Source: CAZUHN01 sp964620535 (GTDB taxonomy: Bacteria; UBA8248). Taken from it: DNA of 15,015 nt. The position numbers and the translations under genes were made by a program. Shown in pieces: positions 1-6,465 of the stretch. Each line of letters starts with the position of its first letter. The first letter of the stretch is position 1. Below the pieces are notes generated by a model. It had not been told where the DNA came from. It saw only the letters and a list, made by a program, of their open reading frames with translations, and searched no databases. The DNA lies in NCBI GenBank assembly GCA_964620535.1, contig CAZUHN010000183.1, forward strand, positions 1 to 15,015, read 5' to 3'.

Positions 1-7
1 ACGGCCC

Positions 8-118
8 ATGCTTGCATATCATCCTCCCAAGGAAGATGTCGCCTACGATTGTGTTTATGGATGTGAATACTGCAAATTTGTATTGACTTGGCAGGGCACC
101 GGCCAGAAGGGCGAATGA
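8..118 (+). CDS. Small Cys-rich ORF, possibly the C-terminus of a gene cut by the window edge
   Basis: The frame is open from the left edge to a TGA at 116-118 and reads about 39 residues; the only ATG in view is at 8, which would give a 36-aa protein. It contains DCVYGCEYC, a C-x3-C-x2-C cluster, close to its end. The codons are more AT-rich than those of the neighbouring genes. Its stop overlaps the next ATG as ATGA at 115-118, an arrangement typical of translationally coupled genes. No family is recognised. The cysteines could bind zinc or an Fe-S cluster. A radical-SAM role is unlikely because only about 15 residues follow the cluster. No ribosome binding site can be judged so near the edge. 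Confidence 0.35.
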   Translation: MLAYHPPKEDVAYDCVYGCEYCKFVLTWQGTGQKGE

Positions 119-237
119 CGAATCCTCTCACTGTCCGCGGCCTCGCGCGGCGGCGGGGCTGGGAGGCGGTGGAGGACGGCGTTCCCATCCTCCGCGATCG
201 CGCCACCTTCTACCGCCTGGATCTGGGCCGGGGGTAA
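115..237 (+). CDS. Small ORF of 40 aa overlapping the preceding stop
   Basis: The ATG at 115 lies in the ATGA overlap with the preceding frame and has a purine-rich GAAGGGCGA just before it. The product is 40 residues, basic in its first half (the stretch ARRRGWEAVED) and ends LDLGRG. It matches no family I recognise and has no membrane segment. Its GC-rich codons resemble the host genes, unlike the frame before it. It could be a genuine short gene, or the 5' remnant of a longer gene lost by deletion. Support is limited to the overlap, the possible ribosome binding site and the protein-like composition. Confidence 0.3.
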   Translation: MTNPLTVRGLARRRGWEAVEDGVPILRDRATFYRLDLGRG

Positions 238-406
238 GGCTTTCCCATCGCCCTGAGCGGACGGGGCAGAGGCTTTCTTTTCTGCCGGGTGGCGAAGGGG
301 GCGTTCCCGGCAAAGAGGCGACTCCGCGCCAATTTCCGGTCCGCAAGGGTCAACTCTCTGCACTGCCCCTGCGATACCCCCTACCCCCGTTCCCCCCGCG
401 GTTTCA

Positions 407-415
407 TGCTATCTT
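407..415 (+). promoter_or_regulatory. Candidate extended -10 element upstream of the ThDP enzyme
   Basis: TGC-TATCTT (TG at 407-408, hexamer 410-415) fits an extended -10. No good -35 is seen 16-18 bases upstream, where the sequence is a C-rich run. Transcription from about 422 would give a leader of about 70 nt before the ATG at 494. A very similar TGC-TACATT precedes the M20 gene at 3694-3702. Confidence 0.35.
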
Positions 416-493
416 CCCTTTCCGGGCGCGGGCGGCGCCCGGCACATGCGGACGCGGGAGAGCGATCACTGGGCGCAAAACGGAGGGTGGACC

Positions 494-2164
494 ATGCCGA
501 GGATGACAGCGGGGCGCTACATCGCCGAGTTCTTCCTGGCCTACGGAGTGCGGGCGGTCTTCTTCGTTCCGACCATCCTGAGCCGGCCGCTGGCCGAGAT
601 GGACGAGATGCCCATCAAGCGGGTGCTGGCCCACGGGGAGAAGGCGGCGGCCTACATGGCGGACGGCTACGCCCGGGCCGCGGGCCGGCCCGGGATCTGC
701 GGGGCGCAGGCGGTGGGGGCGGCGAACCTGGCCGCAGGCCTGCGGGACGCCTTCCTCTCCCAGAGCCCGGTCATCGCTTTCACCGGGGGGCGGCTCCCGG
801 CTTTCAAGCACCGGGGCGCCTATCAGGAGATCGACGACTACCCCCTGTTCGTCCCCATCACCAAGGCGAACTTCCAGGTTGACGAGGCGGCGCGCTTGCC
901 GGACCTCCTGCGCCAGGCTTTCCGGGAGGCCGTCTCGGGCCCGCCCGGCCCGGTGAACCTCCAGTTTCTTGGGAACCACGGCCACATCGAGGACCACGAG
1001 GCCGACCTCGACCTCGTGGTAGAGGAGGCCTACACCCGGGTCCCGGCCCACCGGCCCGCCCCCGAGCCCGCGCGCGTCAGAGAGACGGCGCGGCTGATTC
1101 AGGAGGCTGCGCGGCCCGTCATCGTGGCGGGCGGCGGGGCGCGCCACTCCGGGGCGGGGGCGGAGCTCCGCAAGCTGGCCGAGCGGATCGGTTGCCCGGT
1201 CGCCACCTCGGTGGCGGCGTACTCGCTCGTACCGGAGGACCACCCGCTCTACATCGGGGTGCCGGGAACCTACTCGCGGTCCTGCGCCAACAAGGCGATC
1301 CAGCGGGCGGACCTCGTGCTCTACGCCGGGAGCCGGACGGGAAGCCAGGTCACCCATTTCTGGCAGGTGCCCCGGCCTGGGACAGCCGTCATCCAGATCG
1401 GGGTCGATCCGGGGGACCTCGGGCGGAACTACCCGAACGTCGTCCCCCTCCTCGGGGACGCCCGGGTGACTCTGCGGGCGCTGACCGAGACGCTCCCCCG
1501 GACGGACGGGACCGGCGCCTGGCTCGCGGAGGTCCAAGACCTGGCGGCGGATTGGCGGGGAGAGGTGGCCCCTCTGCGGAACTCGGACGCGGTTCCCATG
1601 CGCCCGGAGCGCATCTTGAAGGAGCTCGGCGGGGCGCTGCCGGAAGACGTGCTCCTCGTCTGCGACACGGGCCACGCGGCCATGTGGGCCGCCCAGCACC
1701 TTTGGATGAACAGCGTGAAGTGGGACTTCATCCGATGCGCGGGCTCGCTCGGCTGGGCCTTCCCGGCCGCGCTCGGGGTGAAGTGCGCCCGGCCGGAGCG
1801 GCCCGTGGTCTGCTTCACCGGGGACGGCGGATTCTGGTATCACATCCAGGAGGTGGAGACCGCCGTCCGCTGCGGGATCAATACGGTGACGGTGGTTAAC
1901 AACAATCACTCCCTGAACCAGGAGACCCGCACTTTCGTGGACGCCTACGGCGGAAACCCCTCCGGGAAGCAGGGGGAGATGTGGCACTTCTCGAAACAAA
2001 ACCTCGCCCGGGTGGCCGAGAGCATGGGGGCGGCCGGGTTCCGGGCCGAGAAGCCGGGGGAGATCCGGCCCGCGCTGGAAAAGGCCCTCGCCTGCGGGCG
2101 GCCCGCCGTGGTCGAGGTGTTGAGCGACATCGGGGCGCTGGCCCCCGTGGCCTGGATCGGCTAG
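494..2164 (+). CDS. Thiamine diphosphate-dependent enzyme, acetolactate-synthase-like
   Basis: The 556-residue protein has the three-domain layout of the pyruvate oxidase/acetolactate synthase superfamily: an N-terminal Pyr domain (about 1-170), a central domain (about 190-320) and a C-terminal PP domain (about 365-550). The catalytic Glu that activates the thiazolium is E49 in AHGEKAAAYMADGYAR. The Mg-ThDP site is GDGG at 443-446, followed by NNN at 469-471. The GPPGPVNLQF segment ends the first domain, as in this family. The reaction is probably decarboxylation of a 2-oxo acid followed by ligation or release, but the substrate cannot be read from the sequence. It is not a safe IlvB call because no small subunit or ilv gene is nearby. 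The ATG at 494 is chosen over the one at 446 because GGAGG lies at 482-486 and the fold begins right after it. The gene stands alone, with decayed sequence downstream. Confidence 0.88.
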   Translation: MPRMTAGRYIAEFFLAYGVRAVFFVPTILSRPLAEMDEMPIKRVLAHGEKAAAYMADGYARAAGRPGICGAQAVGAANLAAGLRDAFLSQSPVIAFTGGRLPAFKHRGAYQEIDDYPLFVPITKANFQVDEAARLPDLLRQAFREAVSGPPGPVNLQFLGNHGHIEDHEADLDLVVEEAYTRVPAHRPAPEPARVRETARLIQEAARPVIVAGGGARHSGAGAELRKLAERIGCPVATSVAAYSLVPEDHPLYIGVPGTYSRSCANKAIQRADLVLYAGSRTGSQVTHFWQVPRPGTAVIQIGVDPGDLGRNYPNVVPLLGDARVTLRALTETLPRTDGTGAWLAEVQDLAADWRGEVAPLRNSDAVPMRPERILKELGGALPEDVLLVCDTGHAAMWAAQHLWMNSVKWDFIRCAGSLGWAFPAALGVKCARPERPVVCFTGDGGFWYHIQEVETAVRCGINTVTVVNNNHSLNQETRTFVDAYGGNPSGKQGEMWHFSKQNLARVAESMGAAGFRAEKPGEIRPALEKALACGRPAVVEVLSDIGALAPVAWIG

Positions 2165-2206
2165 CCGGCCCGGGGCGCTCGCCGCGCGGGAGGAGAGGCT
2201 TTCCGG

Positions 2207-2498
2207 GTGGCAGAGGAAAAAAGAAAGAGCCTGGGCCCTGCCCGGCTCCCTCCTGAAGCTGAACCAGGCCCTCGCCCATCGCCGGGCGGGGCGCCTCCCG
2301 GAAGCGGAAGCTCTCTACAACGAGATCCTTCGGGCCGATCCCGATCACACGGACGCGAACCACCTCACTGGGCGTGATCGCCTCCCAGACTGGGAGGCAC
2401 GGCATCGCGATCTGCCACACCTCCAAGGCGATCGAGGCCGAGCCCGGCCTCTCTGAGGCCCACAACAACCTGGGGAACACCCTCCAGAAGCTGGGGCG
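2207..2498 (+). pseudogene. TPR-protein remnant, N-terminal part of a chimeric pseudogene
   Basis: A GTG at 2207 has GGGAGGAG about 10 bases upstream. The first codons read VAEEKRKSLGPARL; one extra base near 2249 then shifts to a frame reading LLKLNQALAHRRAGRLPEAEALYNEIL (segments of 2247-2368), a typical tetratricopeptide repeat. A second extra base near 2368-2371 moves to the frame of 2374, which continues with VIASQTGRHGIAI and AHNNLGNTLQKLGR, again a TPR. About two repeats survive, of the type found at the N-terminus of TPR-sulfotransferase and TPR-glycosyltransferase proteins. After LQKLGR, near 2495, the sequence switches abruptly to cyclase-like sequence. Two frameshifts and a missing C-terminal body make this a pseudogene, unless both indels are sequencing errors. 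Confidence 0.7.
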
Positions 2499-2902
2499 GG
2501 TGGTGGACTCCTCGGGGGACAACCCGTTCGCCGAGTTCGGCAGCGTGGTGTGCGCGGTCGAGTCCGCGGTGGAGATCCAGCTGGCGCTCAAGGAGCAGAG
2601 TGCGGCGCTTTCCGTGGGGCGCCGGATGGAGTTCCGGTTCGGGGTCAACCCGGGCGACGTGGTGGTCGAGAAGGACCGGCTCTATGGGGACGGGGTGAAC
2701 ATTGCGGTCCGGCTGGAAGGACTCGCCAAGGGGGGGGGTCTGCATCTCGAGCGACGCCTACCGCCAAGTGAAAAATAAACTGGACATCGGTTTTGAAGAT
2801 TTAGGCGGGCAGGAGGTCCGCTTCTGCACGTCGTCCGACGGGGTCCGCATCGCCTATGCCACCGTCGGCCAAGGACCGCCGCTGGTCAAGGCGGCGAACT
2901 AG
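2499..2902 (+). pseudogene. Class III adenylate/guanylate cyclase remnant
   Basis: Residues corresponding to the second half of a class III nucleotidyl cyclase domain are clear: GDNPFAEFGSVVCAVESAVE, MEFRFGVNPGDVVVE and YGDGVNIAVRLEGLA, the last with the Asn and Arg of the NxxxR active-site motif. The N-terminal half, with the first metal-binding Asp, is missing; the joint to the TPR piece sits at a shared Gly-Arg near 2495. A run of nine G at 2730-2738 has one base too many. In the next frame the family sequence resumes as GVCISSDAYRQVKNKLDIGF and runs into RFCTSSDGVRIAYA, the start of an alpha/beta hydrolase domain, until an amber codon at 2900-2902. Cyclase-hydrolase fusions are known in environmental bacteria. 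This copy cannot be an active cyclase. Confidence 0.75.
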
Positions 2903-2935
2903 CCCAACCACCACAAGTTCGACTGGCATAACCCC

Positions 2936-3649
2936 GTGTGGCAGCTTCTGCCGCGAGAGCTCGCCCGGGATCGCCTGATCGTCCGCTATGACGAACGAGG
3001 TAACGGCCTCTTCGATTGGGACGTGGACGACATATCCTTCGATGCCTTCGTTCTCGATCTGGAAACGGTTGCCAATGCCGCCGACCTGGAGCGGTTCGCG
3101 CTCCTGGGAATCTCACAGGGATGTGCCGTCTCGATCGCCTATGCGGTGCAGCACCCAGAACGCGTAACGCACCTTGTGCTGTACGGCGGATACGCCAGGG
3201 GCCCGCGTGTGCGTGGCTCGCCGGAGGAGGTCGAGCAGGCGGAGGCGATGCTCACCCTCATACGGCACGGATGGGCCCAAGAGAATCCCGCGTTCCGGCA
3301 GATGTTCACCACGCGCTTCATCCTCGAGTCGACGGCGGAGCAGGTACAGTGGTTCAACGATCTCCAGCGAATGATCGCCTCGGCGGAGAACGCCGTCCGC
3401 ATTCGCTATGTCTGTGATGTGCTAGACGTAAGATCCATGCTTCCCGAGGTCAACGTTCCAACGCTCCTCCTGCACTGTCGAAATGATGAGGCAGCGCCAT
3501 TCGGCGAGGGACGTGAGATGGCCGCTATGATCCCGGGGGCCCGGTTCGTCGCCCTCGAAGGACGGAACCACTTAATCCTCGAGAACGAACCCGCTTGGCC
3601 CCGGTTCTTGGAAGAGGTCAGGAATTTTTTCGGCGCAACGGGCCGGTGA
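2936..3649 (+). CDS. Alpha/beta hydrolase domain cut off from its parent by an amber codon
   Basis: The frame is open from 2903, directly after the TAG at 2900-2902, to the TGA at 3647-3649. The first usable start is GTG at 2936, giving 237 aa. The fold is intact in its catalytic parts: RYDERGNGL after the early strands, the nucleophile elbow GISQG (about residues 58-62), an acid candidate in HCRNDEAAPF and the His in GRNHLIL near the end. Family members fused to cyclases read AANW at the point where this gene reads AAN-stop, so TGG to TAG by one base change is likely. No good ribosome binding site precedes 2936, so expression is doubtful. The substrate is unknown; relatives are annotated as hydrolases or peroxidase-like esterases. 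It could equally be listed as the 3' end of the pseudogene. Confidence 0.65.
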   Translation: MWQLLPRELARDRLIVRYDERGNGLFDWDVDDISFDAFVLDLETVANAADLERFALLGISQGCAVSIAYAVQHPERVTHLVLYGGYARGPRVRGSPEEVEQAEAMLTLIRHGWAQENPAFRQMFTTRFILESTAEQVQWFNDLQRMIASAENAVRIRYVCDVLDVRSMLPEVNVPTLLLHCRNDEAAPFGEGREMAAMIPGARFVALEGRNHLILENEPAWPRFLEEVRNFFGATGR

Positions 3650-3670
3650 CTTCCTCGCTCTGACCGGCCC
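3640..3670 (+). terminator. Hairpin at the stop codon of the hydrolase, weak terminator candidate
   Basis: GGGCCGGT (3640-3647) and ACCGGCCC (3663-3670) form a perfect 8-bp stem with a 15-base loop, overlapping the stop codon. The sequence after it is only moderately T-rich (TCGTTCC...), so intrinsic termination would be inefficient. The stem core GGCCGGT/ACCGGCC recurs in the hairpin at 6171-6188. Confidence 0.3.
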
Positions 3671-3693
3671 TCGTTCCTCCCTCTTCCCTTTCC

Positions 3694-3702
3694 TGCTACA
3701 TT
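3694..3702 (+). promoter_or_regulatory. Candidate extended -10 element upstream of the AbgA-like gene
   Basis: TGC-TACATT has its TG at 3694-3695 and hexamer at 3697-3702. A transcript would start near 3710, at or just before the ATG at 3711. That supports the ATG at 3759, with its own GAGG, as the true start. No clear -35 is visible in the pyrimidine-rich sequence upstream. Confidence 0.35.
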
Positions 3703-3758
3703 CGCGGCATATGCCAGCAGCGGTTTTTCTTTCCCTCACTCCATATGAGGATCCGTCC

Positions 3759-5102
3759 ATGTCCGCGGAATTCCCCTTCCCCGGCGTCCCGTTGAAGGCC
3801 ATCGCCGAAAGAGCCGAGGCGTTGCACCCCGAGGCGGTGGCTTTCCGCCGGGACCTGCACCGCCACCCCGAGCGGGCCTGGACCGAGTTCCGCACCACCG
3901 CCAAGCTCGCCGGGCGCCTGCGCGAAATGGGCCTCGAAATCCAGCTGGGGGAGGAGGTCATCAAGAAAGAGGTACAGGGCGGCCTCCCTCCCGAGGAGAC
4001 GCTGGCGGAAGCCTACGAGATGGCCCGGCGGGACAGGCTCCCGGAGGACCTCCTCGCCCCCCAGCGGGGCGGGTGCACGGGGGTGATGGGCGTCCTGGAA
4101 ACCGGAAGGTCGGGCCCCACGGTGGGAATGCGCTTCGACATCGACGCGAACATGGGCGAGGAGTCGTCCGCCCCGGAGCACCTTCCCGCCCGAGAGGGCT
4201 TCGCCTCTGCCCGCCCCGGCTTCATGCACAACTGCGCCCACGACGGCCACGCGGCGGTGGGCCTCTTCACGGCGGCCATCCTCGCCGGGCTCCGGGATTC
4301 GCTCTCGGGCCGAGTGAAGTTCATCTTCCAGCCCGCCGAGGAGGGAATCCGGGGGGCCGAGCCCATGACCGCGGCCGGCCTGGTGGACGATGTAGATTTC
4401 TTCCTCGCCCCCCACATCGGGATCAACGCGTTGCGCACCGGAAAGGTGGTGTGCGGGACGGACGGTTTCGCGGCCAAGACCTCGATCGAGGCGCGCTTCC
4501 GGGGGCGGATCGCCCACACCGGCCTCGAGCCCGAAAAGGTCCGAAACGCCACCTTGGGCGTTGCCACTACCATCGAGCGCATCCACGCCCTCGCCGATCC
4601 CTTCAACCCCTCCCGGGTGATGTGCGGATACATCAGCGCCGGAAAGCCCAAGGGCGTGGTAGCCGACCGGGCGGAAATGTTCATCGCGGTGCGGGGCGCC
4701 ACCAACGCCGAGAACAATCGCCTGCGCGAGGAAACTTTTGAGATCATCCATGAAGCGGCCGCGCGCCACGAACTCGGCGTGGATACAGAGATCGTGGGAA
4801 GGTGCGTGAGCGCGGAAAGCGACGAGGCGCTGGCCCGCGTCGTGGCGGCGGCGGCCGCCGCCACCGGGGATTTCGACGAAATCGTTCCTTACGGCTCCTT
4901 CGGCGCCGCCGAGGACGCCACCTACATGATGGAGCGCGTACAATCGCGCGGGGGGAAAGCCTCTTATCTTCTCCTCGGCACCGAGCTTCCCGAGGGACAC
5001 CATCGGCCTCGGTTCGACTTTAACGAAACGCTCCTCAAAACCGGCCCCAAGCTCTTCGCCGCCGCCGCCTGCCGCCTGCTGGCGGGGGGGCCGGCGAGGT
5101 AG
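3759..5102 (+). CDS. M20 family amidohydrolase, aminobenzoyl-glutamate hydrolase (AbgA)-like
   Basis: The 447-aa protein resembles the M20D family and in particular AbgA, a subunit of p-aminobenzoyl-glutamate hydrolase. Landmarks are RRDLHRHPERAWTEFRT (30-46), the AbgA-type insertion with GLPPEETLAEAYEMAR (75-90), RFDIDANMGEES (125-136), HNCAHDGH (157-164, carrying the Cys and His metal ligands), PAEEG with the catalytic Glu (192-196), PHIG (H219) and the late GHHRPRFDF (H414/H415). The predicted reaction is hydrolysis of an N-acyl or aminobenzoyl amino acid using two metal ions in the cytoplasm. No AbgB-like partner or AbgT transporter is in the window, so the exact substrate is open. Start 3759 has GAGG at 3747-3750; the in-frame ATG at 3711 overlaps the likely promoter. 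The gene converges on bioB with only 13 bases between the stops. Confidence 0.85.
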   Translation: MSAEFPFPGVPLKAIAERAEALHPEAVAFRRDLHRHPERAWTEFRTTAKLAGRLREMGLEIQLGEEVIKKEVQGGLPPEETLAEAYEMARRDRLPEDLLAPQRGGCTGVMGVLETGRSGPTVGMRFDIDANMGEESSAPEHLPAREGFASARPGFMHNCAHDGHAAVGLFTAAILAGLRDSLSGRVKFIFQPAEEGIRGAEPMTAAGLVDDVDFFLAPHIGINALRTGKVVCGTDGFAAKTSIEARFRGRIAHTGLEPEKVRNATLGVATTIERIHALADPFNPSRVMCGYISAGKPKGVVADRAEMFIAVRGATNAENNRLREETFEIIHEAAARHELGVDTEIVGRCVSAESDEALARVVAAAAAATGDFDEIVPYGSFGAAEDATYMMERVQSRGGKASYLLLGTELPEGHHRPRFDFNETLLKTGPKLFAAAACRLLAGGPAR

Positions 5103-5115
5103 CGCCTCAAGTCCA

Positions 5116-6144
5116 TTAAAGCGGTTCCGGCACGGCCTTCCCCCGCCCGAGATGGATCGCGGAGTCGGACTCCCCCACGGCGTCCACCTCGAAGCCGAGG
5201 TCGGCGATCATGCGGTGGGCGTCCCCGGGGAGCTGGCCGGAGGTGGTGAGGTAGCCGTCTACGAAAAGGGAGTTGGCGGGAAAAAGGGCCAGGGGCTGGA
5301 GATGGCGAAGCTGGACTTCGCGCCCCCCGGCCACGCGGATCTCTGTGCGGGGGTTGAAAAAGCGCATCAGGCAAAGAATTCTCAAACAGGCGGCCGGACC
5401 GAGGGGGGGGAGTCCCTGGAGCGGGGTCCCGGGGATGGCGTGGAGAAAATTGACCGGGATGGACTCGGGCGCAAGCGCCCGCAGTGCCGCACACACTTCC
5501 AGGATGTTCTCCCGGCTCTCTCCCTGGCCGAAGATGGCGCCCGTGCAGAGTTCGAGCCCGGCGCCCCGGGCGGCCTCGAGCGTTGAGACGCGGTCCCGGT
5601 AGGTGTGGGTGGTGCAGATCGAGGGGTGGAAGCGCTCGCTCGTGTTCAGGTTGTGGTTGAGCCGGTCCACCCCCGCCTCGGCTAGGCGGCGCGCGTCCGC
5701 GCCGCCGAGGATTCCCAGCGAGCAGCAGATGCTTAGGTTGTGGGTGGATTTGATCCGCCGCACCGCGGCGGCGATGCGGCCGACCTCCTCGCGGGTGGGG
5801 CCCCGCCCGCTGGCCACGATGCAGTAGCGGCGCGAGCCCGCCGCCGCCGCCCGTTCCGCCCCGGCGAGGAACTCTTCCTCGTCTACCAGCCCGTAGCGGG
5901 CGATGTCCGCGTCGGAGGCCGAGGACTGCGAGCAATAGGCACAATCCTCGGAGCAGAGGCCGCTCTTCGCGTTAATCAGAAAATGGATCTGGACCTTCCG
6001 GCCGAAATAGCGGCGGCGCACCTGGAAGGCCGCGTCGAGAAGGGGGAGTAAATCCTCGTCCGGGGCGTTCAGGACTGCCGTGGCCTCTTCGCGCAAGGGC
6101 GCTTCGTCGGAAAGGGCGCGGTCGATGAGCCCGCGGTAGTCCAT
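5116..6144 (-). CDS. bioB: Biotin synthase
   Basis: The 342-residue radical SAM enzyme inserts sulfur into dethiobiotin, the last step of biotin synthesis. The SAM-binding [4Fe-4S] cluster cysteines are C64, C68 and C71 in CSEDCAYC. The auxiliary [2Fe-2S] ligands match the E. coli set: C108 (RRYCIVASG), C140 (SICCSLG), C200 (LCTGAIFGQGE) and R270 (EIRVAGGRE). The NHNLNTSERFHP segment is diagnostic of BioB. The length is normal and the frame intact. On the minus strand the ATG at 6144 follows AGGGAGGAGG. No other bio gene is adjacent. A strong intrinsic terminator (6160-6188) lies immediately upstream of the ribosome binding site, so bioB either needs a promoter squeezed into that interval or is controlled by termination or read-through from the minus-strand genes upstream. 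Confidence 0.95.
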   Translation of the reverse strand: MDYRGLIDRALSDEAPLREEATAVLNAPDEDLLPLLDAAFQVRRRYFGRKVQIHFLINAKSGLCSEDCAYCSQSSASDADIARYGLVDEEEFLAGAERAAAAGSRRYCIVASGRGPTREEVGRIAAAVRRIKSTHNLSICCSLGILGGADARRLAEAGVDRLNHNLNTSERFHPSICTTHTYRDRVSTLEAARGAGLELCTGAIFGQGESRENILEVCAALRALAPESIPVNFLHAIPGTPLQGLPPLGPAACLRILCLMRFFNPRTEIRVAGGREVQLRHLQPLALFPANSLFVDGYLTTSGQLPGDAHRMIADLGFEVDAVGESDSAIHLGRGKAVPEPL

Positions 6145-6159
6145 CCTGCCTCCTCCCTG

Positions 6160-6188
6160 AAAAAAAAGAACGGCCGGTCAACCGGCCG
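6160..6188 (-). terminator. Intrinsic terminator directly before the bioB ribosome binding site
   Basis: Read on the minus strand, CGGCCGGT (6188-6181) and ACCGGCCG (6178-6171) form a perfect 8-bp GC stem with a 2-base loop, followed by TTC and eight T residues (6167-6160). This is a textbook rho-independent terminator. The TGA of the PilZ-like frame lies inside it (6178-6180). The bioB ribosome binding site begins only a few bases after the T run. Confidence 0.8.
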
Positions 6189-6387
6189 CGAGACAAATTA
6201 CGGCCCGCCCCGCGTTCAACTTCACGTTCAAGCCGAACTCCCAGGAAGGCGTATTGGTTCCCTTGTTTTTCGCCCAAACGACATACCCTTCGCATTTCTC
6301 GAATACATCATCCGAAATGTGAAGCGTGCACATGACCACGGAATGGAGCCCCAGCTTCCGGGTCACCACCATCTTGAATCTCTCCAC
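6178..6387 (-). CDS. Small PilZ-like protein or fragment with unclear start
   Basis: From GTG 6387 the frame codes for 69 residues; it stays open upstream to a TAG at 6466-6468 without any ATG, GTG or TTG. Reading the whole open stretch gives LGRFEISVVIDALDLS, then IVPENVSVERFKMVV, then CEGYVVWAKNKG and WEFGLNVKLN. The order and spacing resemble a PilZ (c-di-GMP-binding) domain: an arginine-led first strand, an N-x-S-x-x-G-like turn (here NVSVERF), a late VVW strand and a G-x-x-F-like end. The RxxxR and the Gly of the consensus are not clearly present, so ligand binding is doubtful. A strong terminator overlaps the stop, supporting a real transcript end. Its start lies inside the apparent domain, so this may be a truncated gene, or one starting at a non-standard codon such as CTG. 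Confidence 0.4.
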   Translation of the reverse strand: MERFKMVVTRKLGLHSVVMCTLHISDDVFEKCEGYVVWAKNKGTNTPSWEFGLNVKLNAGRAVICLAAG

Positions 6388-6465
6388 GCTTACGTTCTCC
6401 GGAACGATGGGGTGGGGAGAAAGGTCCAGCGCGTCAATTACAACCGAGATCTCGAACCGGCCAAG

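Noticed and set aside
41..76. C-x3-C-x2-C cluster as a radical SAM enzyme
   Set aside because: The radical SAM motif is followed by a full barrel; here the protein stops about 15 residues later.
265..286. GGCAGA/TCTGCC hairpin in the first intergenic stretch as a terminator
   Set aside because: A 6-bp stem with a 10-base loop and no following T run is too weak in sequence of this composition.
404..1999. Long minus-strand open frame opposite the ThDP enzyme
   Set aside because: It is an antisense shadow produced by GC-rich third positions; the plus-strand frame carries full family motifs and a ribosome binding site, and the shadow has none.
3696..5003. Long minus-strand open frame opposite the AbgA-like gene
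   Set aside because: Composition is low-information Gly/Arg/His-rich sequence without motifs, while the plus strand has all M20 ligands.
4964..5944. Minus-strand open frame overlapping bioB and the AbgA-like gene
   Set aside because: It is a shifted-frame shadow of bioB, which is complete with its cluster cysteines and start signal.
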